57,827 nt of DNA from assembly GCF_020850895.1 (NCBI RefSeq), contig NZ_JADZDS010000043.1, forward strand, positions 1-57,827, written 5' to 3'. Each line of letters starts with the position of its first letter. Positions within the stretch are counted from its first letter, which is position 1. Source of the DNA: Thermomonas sp. (GTDB lineage Bacteria > Pseudomonadota > Gammaproteobacteria > Xanthomonadales > Xanthomonadaceae). The notes beneath the pieces were generated by a model. The model had not been told where the DNA came from. It did no database searches and saw only the letters and a program-made list of their open reading frames with translations. This document shows positions 9,317 through 17,646 of the stretch, one piece after another. The position numbers and the translations under genes are program-made.

Positions 9317-11374
9317 TCAGCCCATGATCCGTGCAAGCATCTTGCCGGCCTTTTCGCTCACCGCGTCGTCTTCGTCGTTCAGCAATTCGGCGAGCAACTG
9401 TTCGGCAGACGTGCGATCGCCCATGTCGAGGAAGGCGTCGACCAGCTTGAAGCGCTGTTCGGCACTGGCGCGTGCCGGGGGTTCACTGCCGCCTTCACCC
9501 GAACCGTGTGCTGTCGCCTGCGCTGTCGAAACAGCGGGTGTTGCCTTTGGCTCCTCTCCCGCTGCCGGATTCTGGCCCGCACCGCCCTGTCGGGAGGCGG
9601 GCTCCTTCATCACCCAGCCGGAATGCCACGCAGGGGCATCGGTGCGCCCTCCAGAGGTTGGCGCAGGGGGCACGGGCGCAGTTGGCGTTGGCGTTGCCGC
9701 CTTCTCCCCGGAGGACGCCGGGGTGGAATCTTGCGGGCGCGCACTGGACCGCTTGCTGTCGATCTGCCGCATGCTCGCCGCCAGCGCTTCGTGATCCAGG
9801 CCACGACGCCGAACCGGTGCCGGCTCTCCAGGCTTTTGTCGCCTGAGCATGAACCAGACCAGCGCACCCACCAACAGCGCGCCACCAATGCCTCCACCCA
9901 GGTAATACATCCCGTTGTCGGAATGTTCTCCCGCCGGGGCTTGTGCCGCTGCCGTCGCCGGATTTGCCGTTGCCTGGTTCGCGGCGGCCAGTCGATGCTG
10001 GGCGGCCGCAAGCTCGGTGTCCTTCATCGCCAGCAACTGCCGCTGCTCGTTGCGAATCCGTTCCAATTCGGCGACGCGCTCCTTCAACTCGCTGACTTCA
10101 GCGGTTTTAGCGGCAATCTCTTCGTCACGCTGGGCCAACTCCTGTTGCAACATGCTTCCCCCACCGCCATTGCCGGTTCCAGTATTTGCCCCCGTCGCAG
10201 GCTGGTTGCCCGACGGCGGAACGATATGCAGACGCGCCTCGCTTCGCCTTGACGGAGCCGACGCCGGGCGCCCAGCGGGGCTCGCGATTCGTCCGGACGG
10301 GGCTGCAGCAGCGCTCGCGGCAGTTGCGGCCGCAGTTGATGGCTGGTTGCCGGCGGTCAGGCCGGGAGTCGACTCGGGCTGCAACACGGTTCGCTGCGCC
10401 TGGCGCCAGGCCTGCATCTGCTGATGGACCACCGCAGTGGCCTCGTCAGCCGTGATCCTCGCCACCTCCCCGCCCTCGGGGATCCGCAGCACCGAACCAC
10501 GACGCAGGCGGTTGATGTTGTCGCCAACGAACGCATCCGGATTGGCTTGCAGCAGGGCCAACATGGTTTGGTCGAGGCTGTAGGTGGCCCGCAGGCCGAG
10601 GCCGCTGGCAATTGTCGAAAGGGTTTCGCCGCGCTTGACCGGACCGTACTGGCTGGCGTCCGAACTCGCCGCTGCAACCGGTGGAGCGGGAGCCGCCTCC
10701 ACCGGCACAGCTGGCATCGGCGCAGGTGGCGGCGGTGCCTCCGCAGGTGGCGCCACGTCCACGGCATTTGCCTGCCCTTCAGCCCCCTCCGCACTGGCGG
10801 GTGTCGGTGCTGGCGGCGTGCTCGCAACCGGCTCCGGTTGCTGTGCCGGTTCCGATTGCACTGGCGCTTGCTCAGATGCAGTCGCTGCGGCAGCCGGCAG
10901 GTCCGGGCGCTGCACGAGGTTGGACGGTGCGACCGTCGCCATCTGCACATTCGCCTGCGGAAGTGCGCTGGTGGTGTTCGGCGCATCGACCAAGGCCGAA
11001 TATTCGCGAACCAGCTTGCCTTCGCCCCAATCGACCTCGATCAGGAAATTCAGCACCGCCTGATCCACAGGCCGGATGCTGGTGACACGAATCACCGGCC
11101 GGCCGTGGGCATCGCTGCCAAGGCTGAACTGGAGATCCGCCGCAGCGCCGGTGGGGGGCGGCAGGCCGATCCGCCGGAAGGTCTCGGGCGAGGCCATGCG
11201 TGCCCGCAGAGCGGCCAGTTCACCTGGTGTGGTGGAAATGATCGGGATTTCAGCCACCAGTGGCTGATTGCGCTTCGACTTGACCTGGATCTGGCCCAGA
11301 CCCAATGCCCAGACATTGCCGGCCGCCGCCATCAACAGCGCGGCGATCGCTGTTTTGCGCAAAAATCCGATCAC
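9317..11374 (-). CDS. fimV: FimV-family pilus/polarity assembly protein
   Basis: FimV proteins are inner-membrane, peptidoglycan-binding scaffolds that help assemble type IV pili and polar complexes. The 685-residue protein has a signal/anchor helix (about 5-22), the FimV N-terminal domain starting [10 protein letters not shown], and an Ala/Pro/Glu-rich linker. A LysM-type domain follows ([17 protein letters not shown] to GSVLRIPEG), then a coiled coil ([15 protein letters not shown] onward), one membrane helix ([18 protein letters not shown]), and a C-terminal FimV motif ([12 protein letters not shown] to KMLARIMG). GTG 11374 is chosen because GGAG precedes it and a -10 box lies just upstream at 11404-11412; farther in-frame ATGs (11425, 11455) would lie upstream of that box. 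Confidence 0.9.
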   Translation of the reverse strand: MIGFLRKTAIAALLMAAAGNVWALGLGQIQVKSKRNQPLVAEIPIISTTPGELAALRARMASPETFRRIGLPPPTGAAADLQFSLGSDAHGRPVIRVTSIRPVDQAVLNFLIEVDWGEGKLVREYSALVDAPNTTSALPQANVQMATVAPSNLVQRPDLPAAAATASEQAPVQSEPAQQPEPVASTPPAPTPASAEGAEGQANAVDVAPPAEAPPPPAPMPAVPVEAAPAPPVAAASSDASQYGPVKRGETLSTIASGLGLRATYSLDQTMLALLQANPDAFVGDNINRLRRGSVLRIPEGGEVARITADEATAVVHQQMQAWRQAQRTVLQPESTPGLTAGNQPSTAAATAASAAAAPSGRIASPAGRPASAPSRRSEARLHIVPPSGNQPATGANTGTGNGGGGSMLQQELAQRDEEIAAKTAEVSELKERVAELERIRNEQRQLLAMKDTELAAAQHRLAAANQATANPATAAAQAPAGEHSDNGMYYLGGGIGGALLVGALVWFMLRRQKPGEPAPVRRRGLDHEALAASMRQIDSKRSSARPQDSTPASSGEKAATPTPTAPVPPAPTSGGRTDAPAWHSGWVMKEPASRQGGAGQNPAAGEEPKATPAVSTAQATAHGSGEGGSEPPARASAEQRFKLVDAFLDMGDRTSAEQLLAELLNDEDDAVSEKAGKMLARIMG

Positions 11375-11403
11375 ATAGGCTCCGTCATTGCGGCTGCGCG
11401 TCG

Positions 11404-11412
11404 ACTCTAGCA
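11404..11412 (-). promoter_or_regulatory. Extended -10 promoter candidate for fimV
   Basis: The minus strand reads TGCTAGAGT here, a TGn plus TANNNT extended -10 element, about 30 bases before the GTG start of fimV. No clear -35 hexamer is seen at 17 bp, which is compatible with an extended -10 promoter. Confidence 0.45.
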
Positions 11413-11569
11413 GATTGTCGCGCATTCCCGACACAGGTCCAGTCCATCGATGCAATGGCCGTCACGAATCCATTGCTGTTCGATGATCGCACGCATGACC
11501 GCACGCACGCATCGCCCGATCCGCGCCGCAGCCCATCGGCAGCGGCACGCAAGGGCGATTGTTCGTGGC

Positions 11570-12610
11570 TCAGGAGGCGTCGGCCTTCGGCGCCAGCCCG
11601 TCGGCCACCAGCAACTCGGCGATCTGCACGGCATTGAGCGCCGCACCCTTGCGGATGTTGTCGGACACCACCCACAGGTCAAGCCCACGCGGATGCGACA
11701 AGTCCTCGCGGATGCGACCGACGAACACCGCATCCTTGCCGGAAGCGTGGGTGACCGGGGTCGGATAGCCGCCCGGCTTGCGCTCATCGACCACTTCCAC
11801 GCCCGGCGACTTCGCCAGCAGCGCGTGCGCTGCGTCGGCGGTGATCTTTTCGCGGGTCTCGATATGCACCGCCTCGGAATGCCCGTAGAACACCGGCACC
11901 CGCACCACGGTCGGGTTCACGCCGATGGTCGGGTCGTCCAGGATCTTGCGGGTTTCCCAGACCAGCTTCATCTCTTCCTTGGTGAAGCCGTTGTCCTGGA
12001 AGTCGTCGATCTGGGGGATCAGATTGAAGGCGATCTGGACCTGGAATTTCTTCGGCTCGATGTCCTGGAAACTCAGCAACTGGGCTGTCTGCCGGCCCAA
12101 TTCCTCCATGCCGGACCGACCCGCGCCCGATGCCGATTGGTAGGTGGCGATATTGATCCGCTCGATGCCGTAGGCGCGGTGGATCGGCGCCAGCGCCACC
12201 ATCAGCTGCATGGTCGAACAATTGGGATTGGCGATGATCCCGCGTGGACGCGCCTTGGCCGCATCCGGGTTCACTTCCGACACCACCAGTGGGACGTCGT
12301 CGTCGTAGCGGAAGGTGGAGGAATTGTCGATCACCACCGCGCCCTCGGCGGCGAATTTCGGCGCGTACTCCTTGCTGATCGCGCCGCCGGCGGAGAACAG
12401 CGCGATATCAATCGACGACGGATCAAACGTGGCCAAATCCTGCACCACCAGCTCATCGTCACCAAAGGCCACCCGGCTGCCGGCCGAACGCTCGCTGGCC
12501 ACCGCCACCACGGCACTGGCGGGGAACTTGCGCTCGGCGAGGATCGACAACATCGTTTCACCCACCGCGCCGGTCGCGCCGACCACGGCTACCTTGTATT
12601 GCTTGCTCAT
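11570..12610 (-). CDS. asd: Aspartate-semialdehyde dehydrogenase
   Basis: Asd reduces aspartyl-4-phosphate to aspartate-4-semialdehyde with NADPH, the branch point to lysine, diaminopimelate, methionine and threonine. The 346-residue protein has the Rossmann motif VVGATGAVGE at residues 9-18, the catalytic cysteine C131 in NPNCSTMQL, and the conserved QSASGAGRSGMEEL and FYGHSEAVHIET segments (the latter with the active-site histidine). ATG 12610 matches the family start MSKQYKVAVVG; upstream in-frame codons give a non-family extension. A 195-bp gap separates it from fimV. Confidence 0.97.
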   Translation of the reverse strand: MSKQYKVAVVGATGAVGETMLSILAERKFPASAVVAVASERSAGSRVAFGDDELVVQDLATFDPSSIDIALFSAGGAISKEYAPKFAAEGAVVIDNSSTFRYDDDVPLVVSEVNPDAAKARPRGIIANPNCSTMQLMVALAPIHRAYGIERINIATYQSASGAGRSGMEELGRQTAQLLSFQDIEPKKFQVQIAFNLIPQIDDFQDNGFTKEEMKLVWETRKILDDPTIGVNPTVVRVPVFYGHSEAVHIETREKITADAAHALLAKSPGVEVVDERKPGGYPTPVTHASGKDAVFVGRIREDLSHPRGLDLWVVSDNIRKGAALNAVQIAELLVADGLAPKADAS

Positions 12611-12718
12611 CTGATTGTTTGCCTTGTAGTTGCGGCGCAGACCGCGCCTGCATGTCAGGGTGTTCACACAATCCTTGCGGCGCGTCGCTGCCCAATGGGC
12701 CTGCTTGGCGATGCGCCG

Positions 12719-13828
12719 CTATCGTTTGGGGTCGGGCATCGCGCTGGCGGCTGGAATCCTCGGCGTGATCTCGCCGACATCCCCGCACTGGGCGCGGTGG
12801 CGCAGTGCCTGATCCATCAGCACCAAGGCCAGCATCGCCTCGCAAATCGGGGTGGCGCGGATGCCGACGCAGGGGTCGTGGCGGCCGGTGGTGACGATCT
12901 CGACCGCGTTGCCGTCCACGTCCAGCCCGGCCACTGGCAGGCGCAGGCTGGAGGTGGGCTTGAACGCCACCGACACACTGATCTGCTGGCCGCTGGAGAT
13001 GCCGCCGAGGATGCCGCCGGCATGGTTGGACAGGAAGCCCATCGTGGTCATCACGTCCCGGTGTTCGCTGCCTGTTTGCGCCACGGCGGCAAACCCGTCG
13101 CCGATCTCCACGCCCTTGACCGCGTTGATCGACATCATCGCCGCCGCCAGTTCTGCATCGAGCTTGCCGTAGATCGGCTCGCCCCAGCCCGGCGGCACGC
13201 CATCGGCCACCACCGTCACCCGCGCGCCGACCGAATCGCCGGATTTGCGCAGCGCGTCCATATAGGTTTCGAGCTCCGGCACCTGCGCGGAATCCGGCCA
13301 GAAGAACGGGTTGGACTCGATCGCATTGGCATCAAACCCGGTCGGCACGATCTGGCCGATCTGCGATAGCCAGCCGCGCACCGTCACGCCACGCGGCGCC
13401 AGCCATTTCTTGGCAATCACCGCCGCCGCCACCCGCATCGTGGTCTCGCGTGCGCTGCTGCGGCCGCCACCGCGCGGGTCGCGGATGCCGTACTTCTGCC
13501 AATAGGTGTAGTCGGCGTGACCGGGCCGGAATTGGTCAGCGATCTTCGCGTAATCGCGGCTGCGGGCATCGGTATTGCGGATCAGCAGCGCGATCGGGGT
13601 GCCGGTGGTGATGCCCTCGTACACGCCGGACAGGATTTCGACCGCGTCGGCCTCATGCCGCGCCGAGGTGTGGCGGCTCTTGCCGGTGGCACGCCGCGCC
13701 AGGTCATGGACGAAATCTTCCGGCGCAATGGCGATCCCCGGCGGGCAGCCGTCCAGCACACAGCCGATCGCCGGCCCGTGCGATTCGCCGAAGGTGGTGA
13801 CGCGCAGCAGCTGGCCGAAGGTATTCAC
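12719..13828 (-). CDS. aroC: Chorismate synthase
   Basis: AroC makes chorismate from 5-enolpyruvylshikimate-3-phosphate using reduced FMN, the last shikimate-pathway step. The 369-residue protein begins [18 protein letters not shown]. It carries the family signatures [14 protein letters not shown], the [32 protein letters not shown] region, and near the C-terminus [15 protein letters not shown] with the conserved Arg-His-Asp. Length and start are typical. The next gene upstream runs divergently; the expected glutamine methyltransferase gene (prmB) of related genomes is not next to it. Confidence 0.97.
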   Translation of the reverse strand: MNTFGQLLRVTTFGESHGPAIGCVLDGCPPGIAIAPEDFVHDLARRATGKSRHTSARHEADAVEILSGVYEGITTGTPIALLIRNTDARSRDYAKIADQFRPGHADYTYWQKYGIRDPRGGGRSSARETTMRVAAAVIAKKWLAPRGVTVRGWLSQIGQIVPTGFDANAIESNPFFWPDSAQVPELETYMDALRKSGDSVGARVTVVADGVPPGWGEPIYGKLDAELAAAMMSINAVKGVEIGDGFAAVAQTGSEHRDVMTTMGFLSNHAGGILGGISSGQQISVSVAFKPTSSLRLPVAGLDVDGNAVEIVTTGRHDPCVGIRATPICEAMLALVLMDQALRHRAQCGDVGEITPRIPAASAMPDPKR

Positions 13829-14033
13829 GTTCAGGGGGAGGCGTCACGGGTCGCCGGCACGCCGGATGGCGCACTGCAGCATCAATCTGCGACTGTACAG
13901 CAAGCCGGCGCCCCGCGGCGGACTTGCCGCTGTCTGGCGACATGGCTGAATGGCATGAGCGGCCCAGCGTCCAGGGCAGCCCCAGCGCCCCGGCCACGCC
14001 TGTCCCACGTCAAAGCACGCCCCGGCGCGACCG

Positions 14034-14039
14034 TATAAA
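14034..14039 (+). promoter_or_regulatory. -10 box candidate for the five-gene operon
   Basis: TATAAA (followed by AT) stands out in GC-rich DNA 26 bases before the ATG of the first gene at 14066. The -35 region at 17 bp is weak. It would give a leader of roughly 20 bases containing the AGGA ribosome-binding site. No operator-like palindrome is seen in the 237-bp divergent gap to aroC. Confidence 0.5.
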
Positions 14040-14065
14040 ATGGGCGGCCTTGATCAGGATTCGTC

Positions 14066-15313
14066 ATGTCTGCGATCCAGCTCAGCTACAGCACCTTCGG
14101 TTTGACCAACCTCGACTTCCTCGACGCGATCGATGCGGTGGATCGCGCCGGTTACGCCGGGATCGAAATCTCGTTCCATCGCGACCAGTTCAACCCGTTC
14201 GACATCGACGACGCCTATCTCGATGTCGTGAAGCAACGGCTGGACGCACGCCGGGTCCAGGCCTGCTGCGTGGCCACCGCTTCGCACTTCTTCGACCCGC
14301 ACCGCCCCCACGAGCCGTCGCTGATGGCGCTGGAGAAGGCCGCGCGGATGCGCCGGATCGACCTCGTCAAGCGCGGCATCCACGTCGCCCGCAAGCTGGG
14401 CGTGAACCTGGTCACCTTCGGCAGCGGCTTCATCCGCGACGACCACGTCGCGCATCCGGAGGTGGACCCGACCGCGCTGCTGGTGGATTCCATTCGCGAA
14501 TGCCTGCGCGAAATCCGCGATGACGAGGACATCACCCTGCTGATCGAGCCGGAGCCCGGCATGTACATCGAGACCATGGCGCAGGGCCTCGATCTGCTGG
14601 AAAAAGTCGGCTCGGAGAAGTTCAAGCTGCATATCGACATCTGCCACGCCTATTGTTCGGAAACCGACTACATCGGTGCGCTGCGTGCCGCCGCGCCGCA
14701 GGCGCGCTACCTGCACATCTCCGACGCCCGCAAAGGCTACAACCTGAAGATCGTCCACGACCACGACGCGCTTGCTCCCGATTTGAATTTCGCCAGCACG
14801 CTGGTGCATTTCCCGGACACGGCCGATTTCCTGTTGCTGGATCGCACGCATCCGATCCATTTCCCGCTCGAAGCCCCGTCGGTGGCCCGCAAGGCCCGGA
14901 TCGACGCCCTGCTGCAACGCGCTGGCGTCAGCGCCGACCTGCAGGTCGTGCCCTATTCCAGCCTGTATGCCGGCGCCTCGCCGCTGGATGACGAGCTGTT
15001 CACCTACCTGATCTCGATGCCCGGCCTGAGCTACGACGTGCTGGAGCGCGCCCGTCCGGTGCTCGGCCACCTGCGCGGCGTGAAAGGCCCGGTCCTGATC
15101 GACAGGATGGTGGCCAATACCCTCACCGGCATCGTGCATTTCCACGAGATCCCGGGCGAAGGCACGCTGGATCTGGCCGGCAGCTTCCGGGCGCTGGAGG
15201 CCGGCGGTTTCCAAGGCTACGGCTCGGTCGAGCTGTACCACCACGTCGAAGGCTGGCAGAAAGCGCTGGACGACAGCTACCGCCATCTCGCGGCGATCAA
15301 TGGTGGGCGCTGA
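14066..15313 (+). CDS. Xylose-isomerase-like TIM-barrel sugar isomerase/epimerase protein
   Basis: This 415-residue protein looks like the sugar-phosphate isomerase/epimerase (AP-endonuclease family 2) barrel. The start LSYSTFGLTNLDFLDAID is strand 1, followed by GYAGIEISF, GVNLVTFGSG, the metal-site glutamate in LLIEPEPGM, HIDICHAY, and LHISDAR. Near the C-terminus HFHEIPGEGTLDL and GYGSVELY are the last metal-binding strands. Between LHISDAR and the final HEIPGEG lie about 110 residues that look like an insertion, making it longer than the usual 260-300 aa. An AGGA precedes ATG. It heads an operon with luxS-like, cyclase, ubiG-like and ubiA-like genes; its substrate is unknown, but a sugar or cyclitol phosphate fits. 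Confidence 0.8.
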   Translation: MSAIQLSYSTFGLTNLDFLDAIDAVDRAGYAGIEISFHRDQFNPFDIDDAYLDVVKQRLDARRVQACCVATASHFFDPHRPHEPSLMALEKAARMRRIDLVKRGIHVARKLGVNLVTFGSGFIRDDHVAHPEVDPTALLVDSIRECLREIRDDEDITLLIEPEPGMYIETMAQGLDLLEKVGSEKFKLHIDICHAYCSETDYIGALRAAAPQARYLHISDARKGYNLKIVHDHDALAPDLNFASTLVHFPDTADFLLLDRTHPIHFPLEAPSVARKARIDALLQRAGVSADLQVVPYSSLYAGASPLDDELFTYLISMPGLSYDVLERARPVLGHLRGVKGPVLIDRMVANTLTGIVHFHEIPGEGTLDLAGSFRALEAGGFQGYGSVELYHHVEGWQKALDDSYRHLAAINGGR

Positions 15314-15322
15314 GGGCGAACC

Positions 15323-15805
15323 ATGATCGACGTTGCCTCCCTCGGCTGGCCAGAAGGGCTGGTCGGTGAACTCGACCACCGCCGGTTCAAGGCGCCCAGC
15401 GTCAAGCTGCGCTCGGCGCGGCTGGGCGAGCACGGGGACGCGCTCTACTGCGTCGACCTGCGCATTCGCCTGCCGAATGCCGATGCCTTCCTCACCTCGA
15501 CCGAGCTGCATTCGGTCGAACATTTCCTGCTCGAAGGCTTCCAGCGCCTGCTGCCCGAGCACTTCGTCTCGGTCGGCCTGATGGGTTGCCAGACCGGCTT
15601 CTACCTCGGCTTCGTCAACGAGGGCCGCAGCGAAGTGCTGTGCGCCTGCCTCGCGCGCATTCTCGAGGAGATGCAGGCGGCCACGGCCGTGCCCTACGCC
15701 AACATCGAACAATGCGGCCACTGGCGCAATCACAGCCTTGCCGATGCGCAGCGGGTGGCGCGGGAAATCCTCGCCCGCCGCGCACACTGGCTGGACGCCG
15801 CATGA
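15323..15805 (+). CDS. luxS: LuxS-family protein (S-ribosylhomocysteine lyase-like)
   Basis: The 160-residue protein aligns by motif along all of LuxS. It has the metal pair H63-x-x-E66-H67 (HSVEH), the catalytic cysteine C89 in MGCQTGFY, and the third metal ligand C131 in EQCGHWRNHSL. LuxS is an Fe/Zn enzyme that splits S-ribosylhomocysteine into homocysteine and DPD, the AI-2 precursor, by moving a carbonyl along a pentose. All key residues are kept, but the rest is divergent (it opens MIDVASLGWP rather than a typical LuxS start). It lies 9 bp after the isomerase gene and its stop overlaps the cyclase start (ATGA). In this setting it may act on another sugar thioether or ketose; the alternative is a real AI-2/methyl-cycle enzyme. 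Confidence 0.85.
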   Translation: MIDVASLGWPEGLVGELDHRRFKAPSVKLRSARLGEHGDALYCVDLRIRLPNADAFLTSTELHSVEHFLLEGFQRLLPEHFVSVGLMGCQTGFYLGFVNEGRSEVLCACLARILEEMQAATAVPYANIEQCGHWRNHSLADAQRVAREILARRAHWLDAA

Positions 15806-16953
15806 TTACCCGCGCCGACCGCTGGCAGGTGCGCACCCAGCGCCCGATCGCCTATGACGTGATCAAGGCGGCGGGCCTGTTCGATGCCGACAATCGCCGC
15901 CTGCTCGACTACGGTCGCAGCGACGGCGGTCGCCGCTTCGTGGTGGTCGATGCCAATGTGGACCGCCTGCATGGCAAGGCGATCCGCGACTGGTTCGCGC
16001 ACCACGGCATCGAAGCGCGTGTCGTGGTGTTCCCGGGCGGCGAAGAACACAAAACGATCGACCTCTACCAGGACATCCTGCGCGAGCTCGACGGCTTCCC
16101 GATCCACCGCCGCGACGAGCCCATCATCGCCATCGGCGGCGGCGTGCTGACCGACGTGGTCGCCTTCGTCGCCGCCACCTACCGCCGCGGCATCCCGCAC
16201 ATCAAGGTGCCCACCACACTGATGGGCTACATCGACGCGGCGCTCGGGATCAAGGCCGGGATCAACTTCAACGGCAACAAGAACCGCCTGGGCAGCTTCG
16301 AGCCGCCCGCTGCGGTCCTGCTCGACAAGCACTTCCTGCGCACGCTCCCCGCCCGCCACCTGCGCAACGGCGTGTGCGAGATCGTCAAGCTGGCGGTGGT
16401 CTGCGACGCAGACCTGTTCACCCGGCTCGAACGTGACGGCGCGCGCTGCATCGAAACCGCGTTCCTGGATACCGCCGGCGACGCCATCCTCGACGCCGCG
16501 ATCCAGGGCATGCTCACCGAACTGGAACCGAACCTGCACGAGGACCAGCTGGCGCGCAAGGTCGACTTCGGCCACAGCTTCAGCTACGGGCTGGAGACGC
16601 GTCACGAGCAGCACCTGCTGCACGGCGAGGCGGTGCTGCTCGACGTGCTGGTCTCGACCGAACTCGCGCTGAGCCGCGGCCTGCTGGGGCAACGCCAGGC
16701 TGAGCGCGTGTTCGGGCTGGTCGCAAGCCTGGGCATCGACCTCGACCCCGGCGTCCTCGATGCCGAGGTGATGTGGCGCTCCCTGCTCGACCGCATCGAG
16801 CACCGCAATGGCTTGCAGCGCGTGCCGGTGCCCAACGGCATCGGCAGTTGCACCTTCCTCAACGATATCGCCCGCCACGAGCTCGAAGCCACGGTGCCGG
16901 CCCTGCACACCCGCCTCCAGGTCAACCATGAATCAAGCTGCGAACGTCGATAG
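15802..16953 (+). CDS. Sedoheptulose-7-phosphate-cyclase-like / 3-dehydroquinate-synthase superfamily protein
   Basis: This 383-residue protein is a sugar-phosphate cyclase. It shows FPGGEEHKT (77-85), the NAD loop IGGGVLTDVV (111-120), the substrate lysine in DAALGIKAGIN (K151), and zinc ligands E193 (CEIVK), H258 (DFGHSF) and H274 (LLHGEAV). The segment GINFNGNKNRLGSFEPP and the RNGVCEIVKLAVV helix resemble the C7-cyclitol branch (2-epi-5-epi-valiolone synthase, EboD) more than AroB, as remembered. It would cyclise a heptulose phosphate such as sedoheptulose-7-phosphate. Start ATG 15802 overlaps the LuxS-like stop; its end overlaps the methyltransferase start by 26 bp. The exact product needs biochemistry; aroB cannot be excluded from sequence alone. 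Confidence 0.82.
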   Translation: MITRADRWQVRTQRPIAYDVIKAAGLFDADNRRLLDYGRSDGGRRFVVVDANVDRLHGKAIRDWFAHHGIEARVVVFPGGEEHKTIDLYQDILRELDGFPIHRRDEPIIAIGGGVLTDVVAFVAATYRRGIPHIKVPTTLMGYIDAALGIKAGINFNGNKNRLGSFEPPAAVLLDKHFLRTLPARHLRNGVCEIVKLAVVCDADLFTRLERDGARCIETAFLDTAGDAILDAAIQGMLTELEPNLHEDQLARKVDFGHSFSYGLETRHEQHLLHGEAVLLDVLVSTELALSRGLLGQRQAERVFGLVASLGIDLDPGVLDAEVMWRSLLDRIEHRNGLQRVPVPNGIGSCTFLNDIARHELEATVPALHTRLQVNHESSCERR

Positions 16954-17641
16954 TTCCGAAGTCAGCAAGTTCGACCGCGTCGCCCAACTCTGGTGGGACC
17001 CCACCGGCAAGATGGGCATGCTGCACGTCATCAACCCGCTGCGCAGCCAGTTCACCTTCGATCATGTGGAGAACATCCAAGGCGCGAAGGCGGTCGACGT
17101 CGGCTGCGGCGGCGGCATCCTGACCGAAACCCTGGCCAAGGCCGGCGCGCAGGTGATCGGCATCGACCAATCCGAGATGAGCCTCGCGGTGGCCCGCCAG
17201 CACGCCGAGAAAAGCGGCTTGTCGATCGACTACCGGCTGCAGCGGGTCGAGGAGCTGGTCGAACTGGAAGCCGGCACGTTTGACGTCGTCACTTGCCTGG
17301 AAATGCTTGAACACGTGCCCGATCCGGCCGCGATCATCGACGCCTGCGCGCGCCTGCTCAAGCCCGGCGGCCACGTGATCTTCTCGACAATCAATCGCAG
17401 CTTCAAGGCCTGGCTGTTCGCCATCGTTGGCGGCGAATACGTGATGCGGATCCTGCCGAAAGGCACCCACCAGTACGAAAAACTGATTCGCCCCAGCGAA
17501 CTGCGGCAATGGGCGCAGGCCGCCGGCCTCACCCACCTGCGCAGCGCCAGCTTGATGTTCAATCCGCTGAACAAGCGCTTCAAGGTGGCCGAAGGCAAGG
17601 AAGACGTGAACTACATGATGAGCTACGTCAAGCAGGCCTGA
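16928..17641 (+). CDS. ubiG: UbiG-family SAM-dependent O-methyltransferase
   Basis: The 237-residue protein matches UbiG over its full length. It has KFDRVAQLWWDP near the start, INPLR, the SAM-binding VDVGCGGGILTETLA, VTCLEMLEHVPDP, and the IFSTINRS segment. The UbiG membrane-binding region SFKAWLFAIVGGEYV followed by KGTHQY is also present, ending in DVNYMM. UbiG performs both O-methylations of ubiquinone. Here the gene is locked between a cyclase and a UbiA-like prenyltransferase, with a 26-bp overlap upstream and 5 bp downstream. It may be the cell's ubiquinone enzyme moved here or a paralogue for another lipid-linked catechol or cyclitol. Sequence alone does not decide. Confidence 0.85.
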   Translation: MNQAANVDSSEVSKFDRVAQLWWDPTGKMGMLHVINPLRSQFTFDHVENIQGAKAVDVGCGGGILTETLAKAGAQVIGIDQSEMSLAVARQHAEKSGLSIDYRLQRVEELVELEAGTFDVVTCLEMLEHVPDPAAIIDACARLLKPGGHVIFSTINRSFKAWLFAIVGGEYVMRILPKGTHQYEKLIRPSELRQWAQAAGLTHLRSASLMFNPLNKRFKVAEGKEDVNYMMSYVKQA

Positions 17642-17646
17642 GCCGG

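Noticed and set aside
14054-15787. A 577-residue open frame antisense to the isomerase-like and LuxS-like genes
   Set aside because: It mirrors coding DNA with high GC at third positions, has a low-complexity His/Gln/Asp-rich translation and no family motif, while the sense genes have clear motifs and coupled starts.
15802-16953. Calling the cyclase gene simply aroB
   Set aside because: The segment after the substrate lysine (GINFNGNKNRLGSFEPP) and the operon partners look like the C7-cyclitol/EboD branch; AroB is kept only as an alternative.
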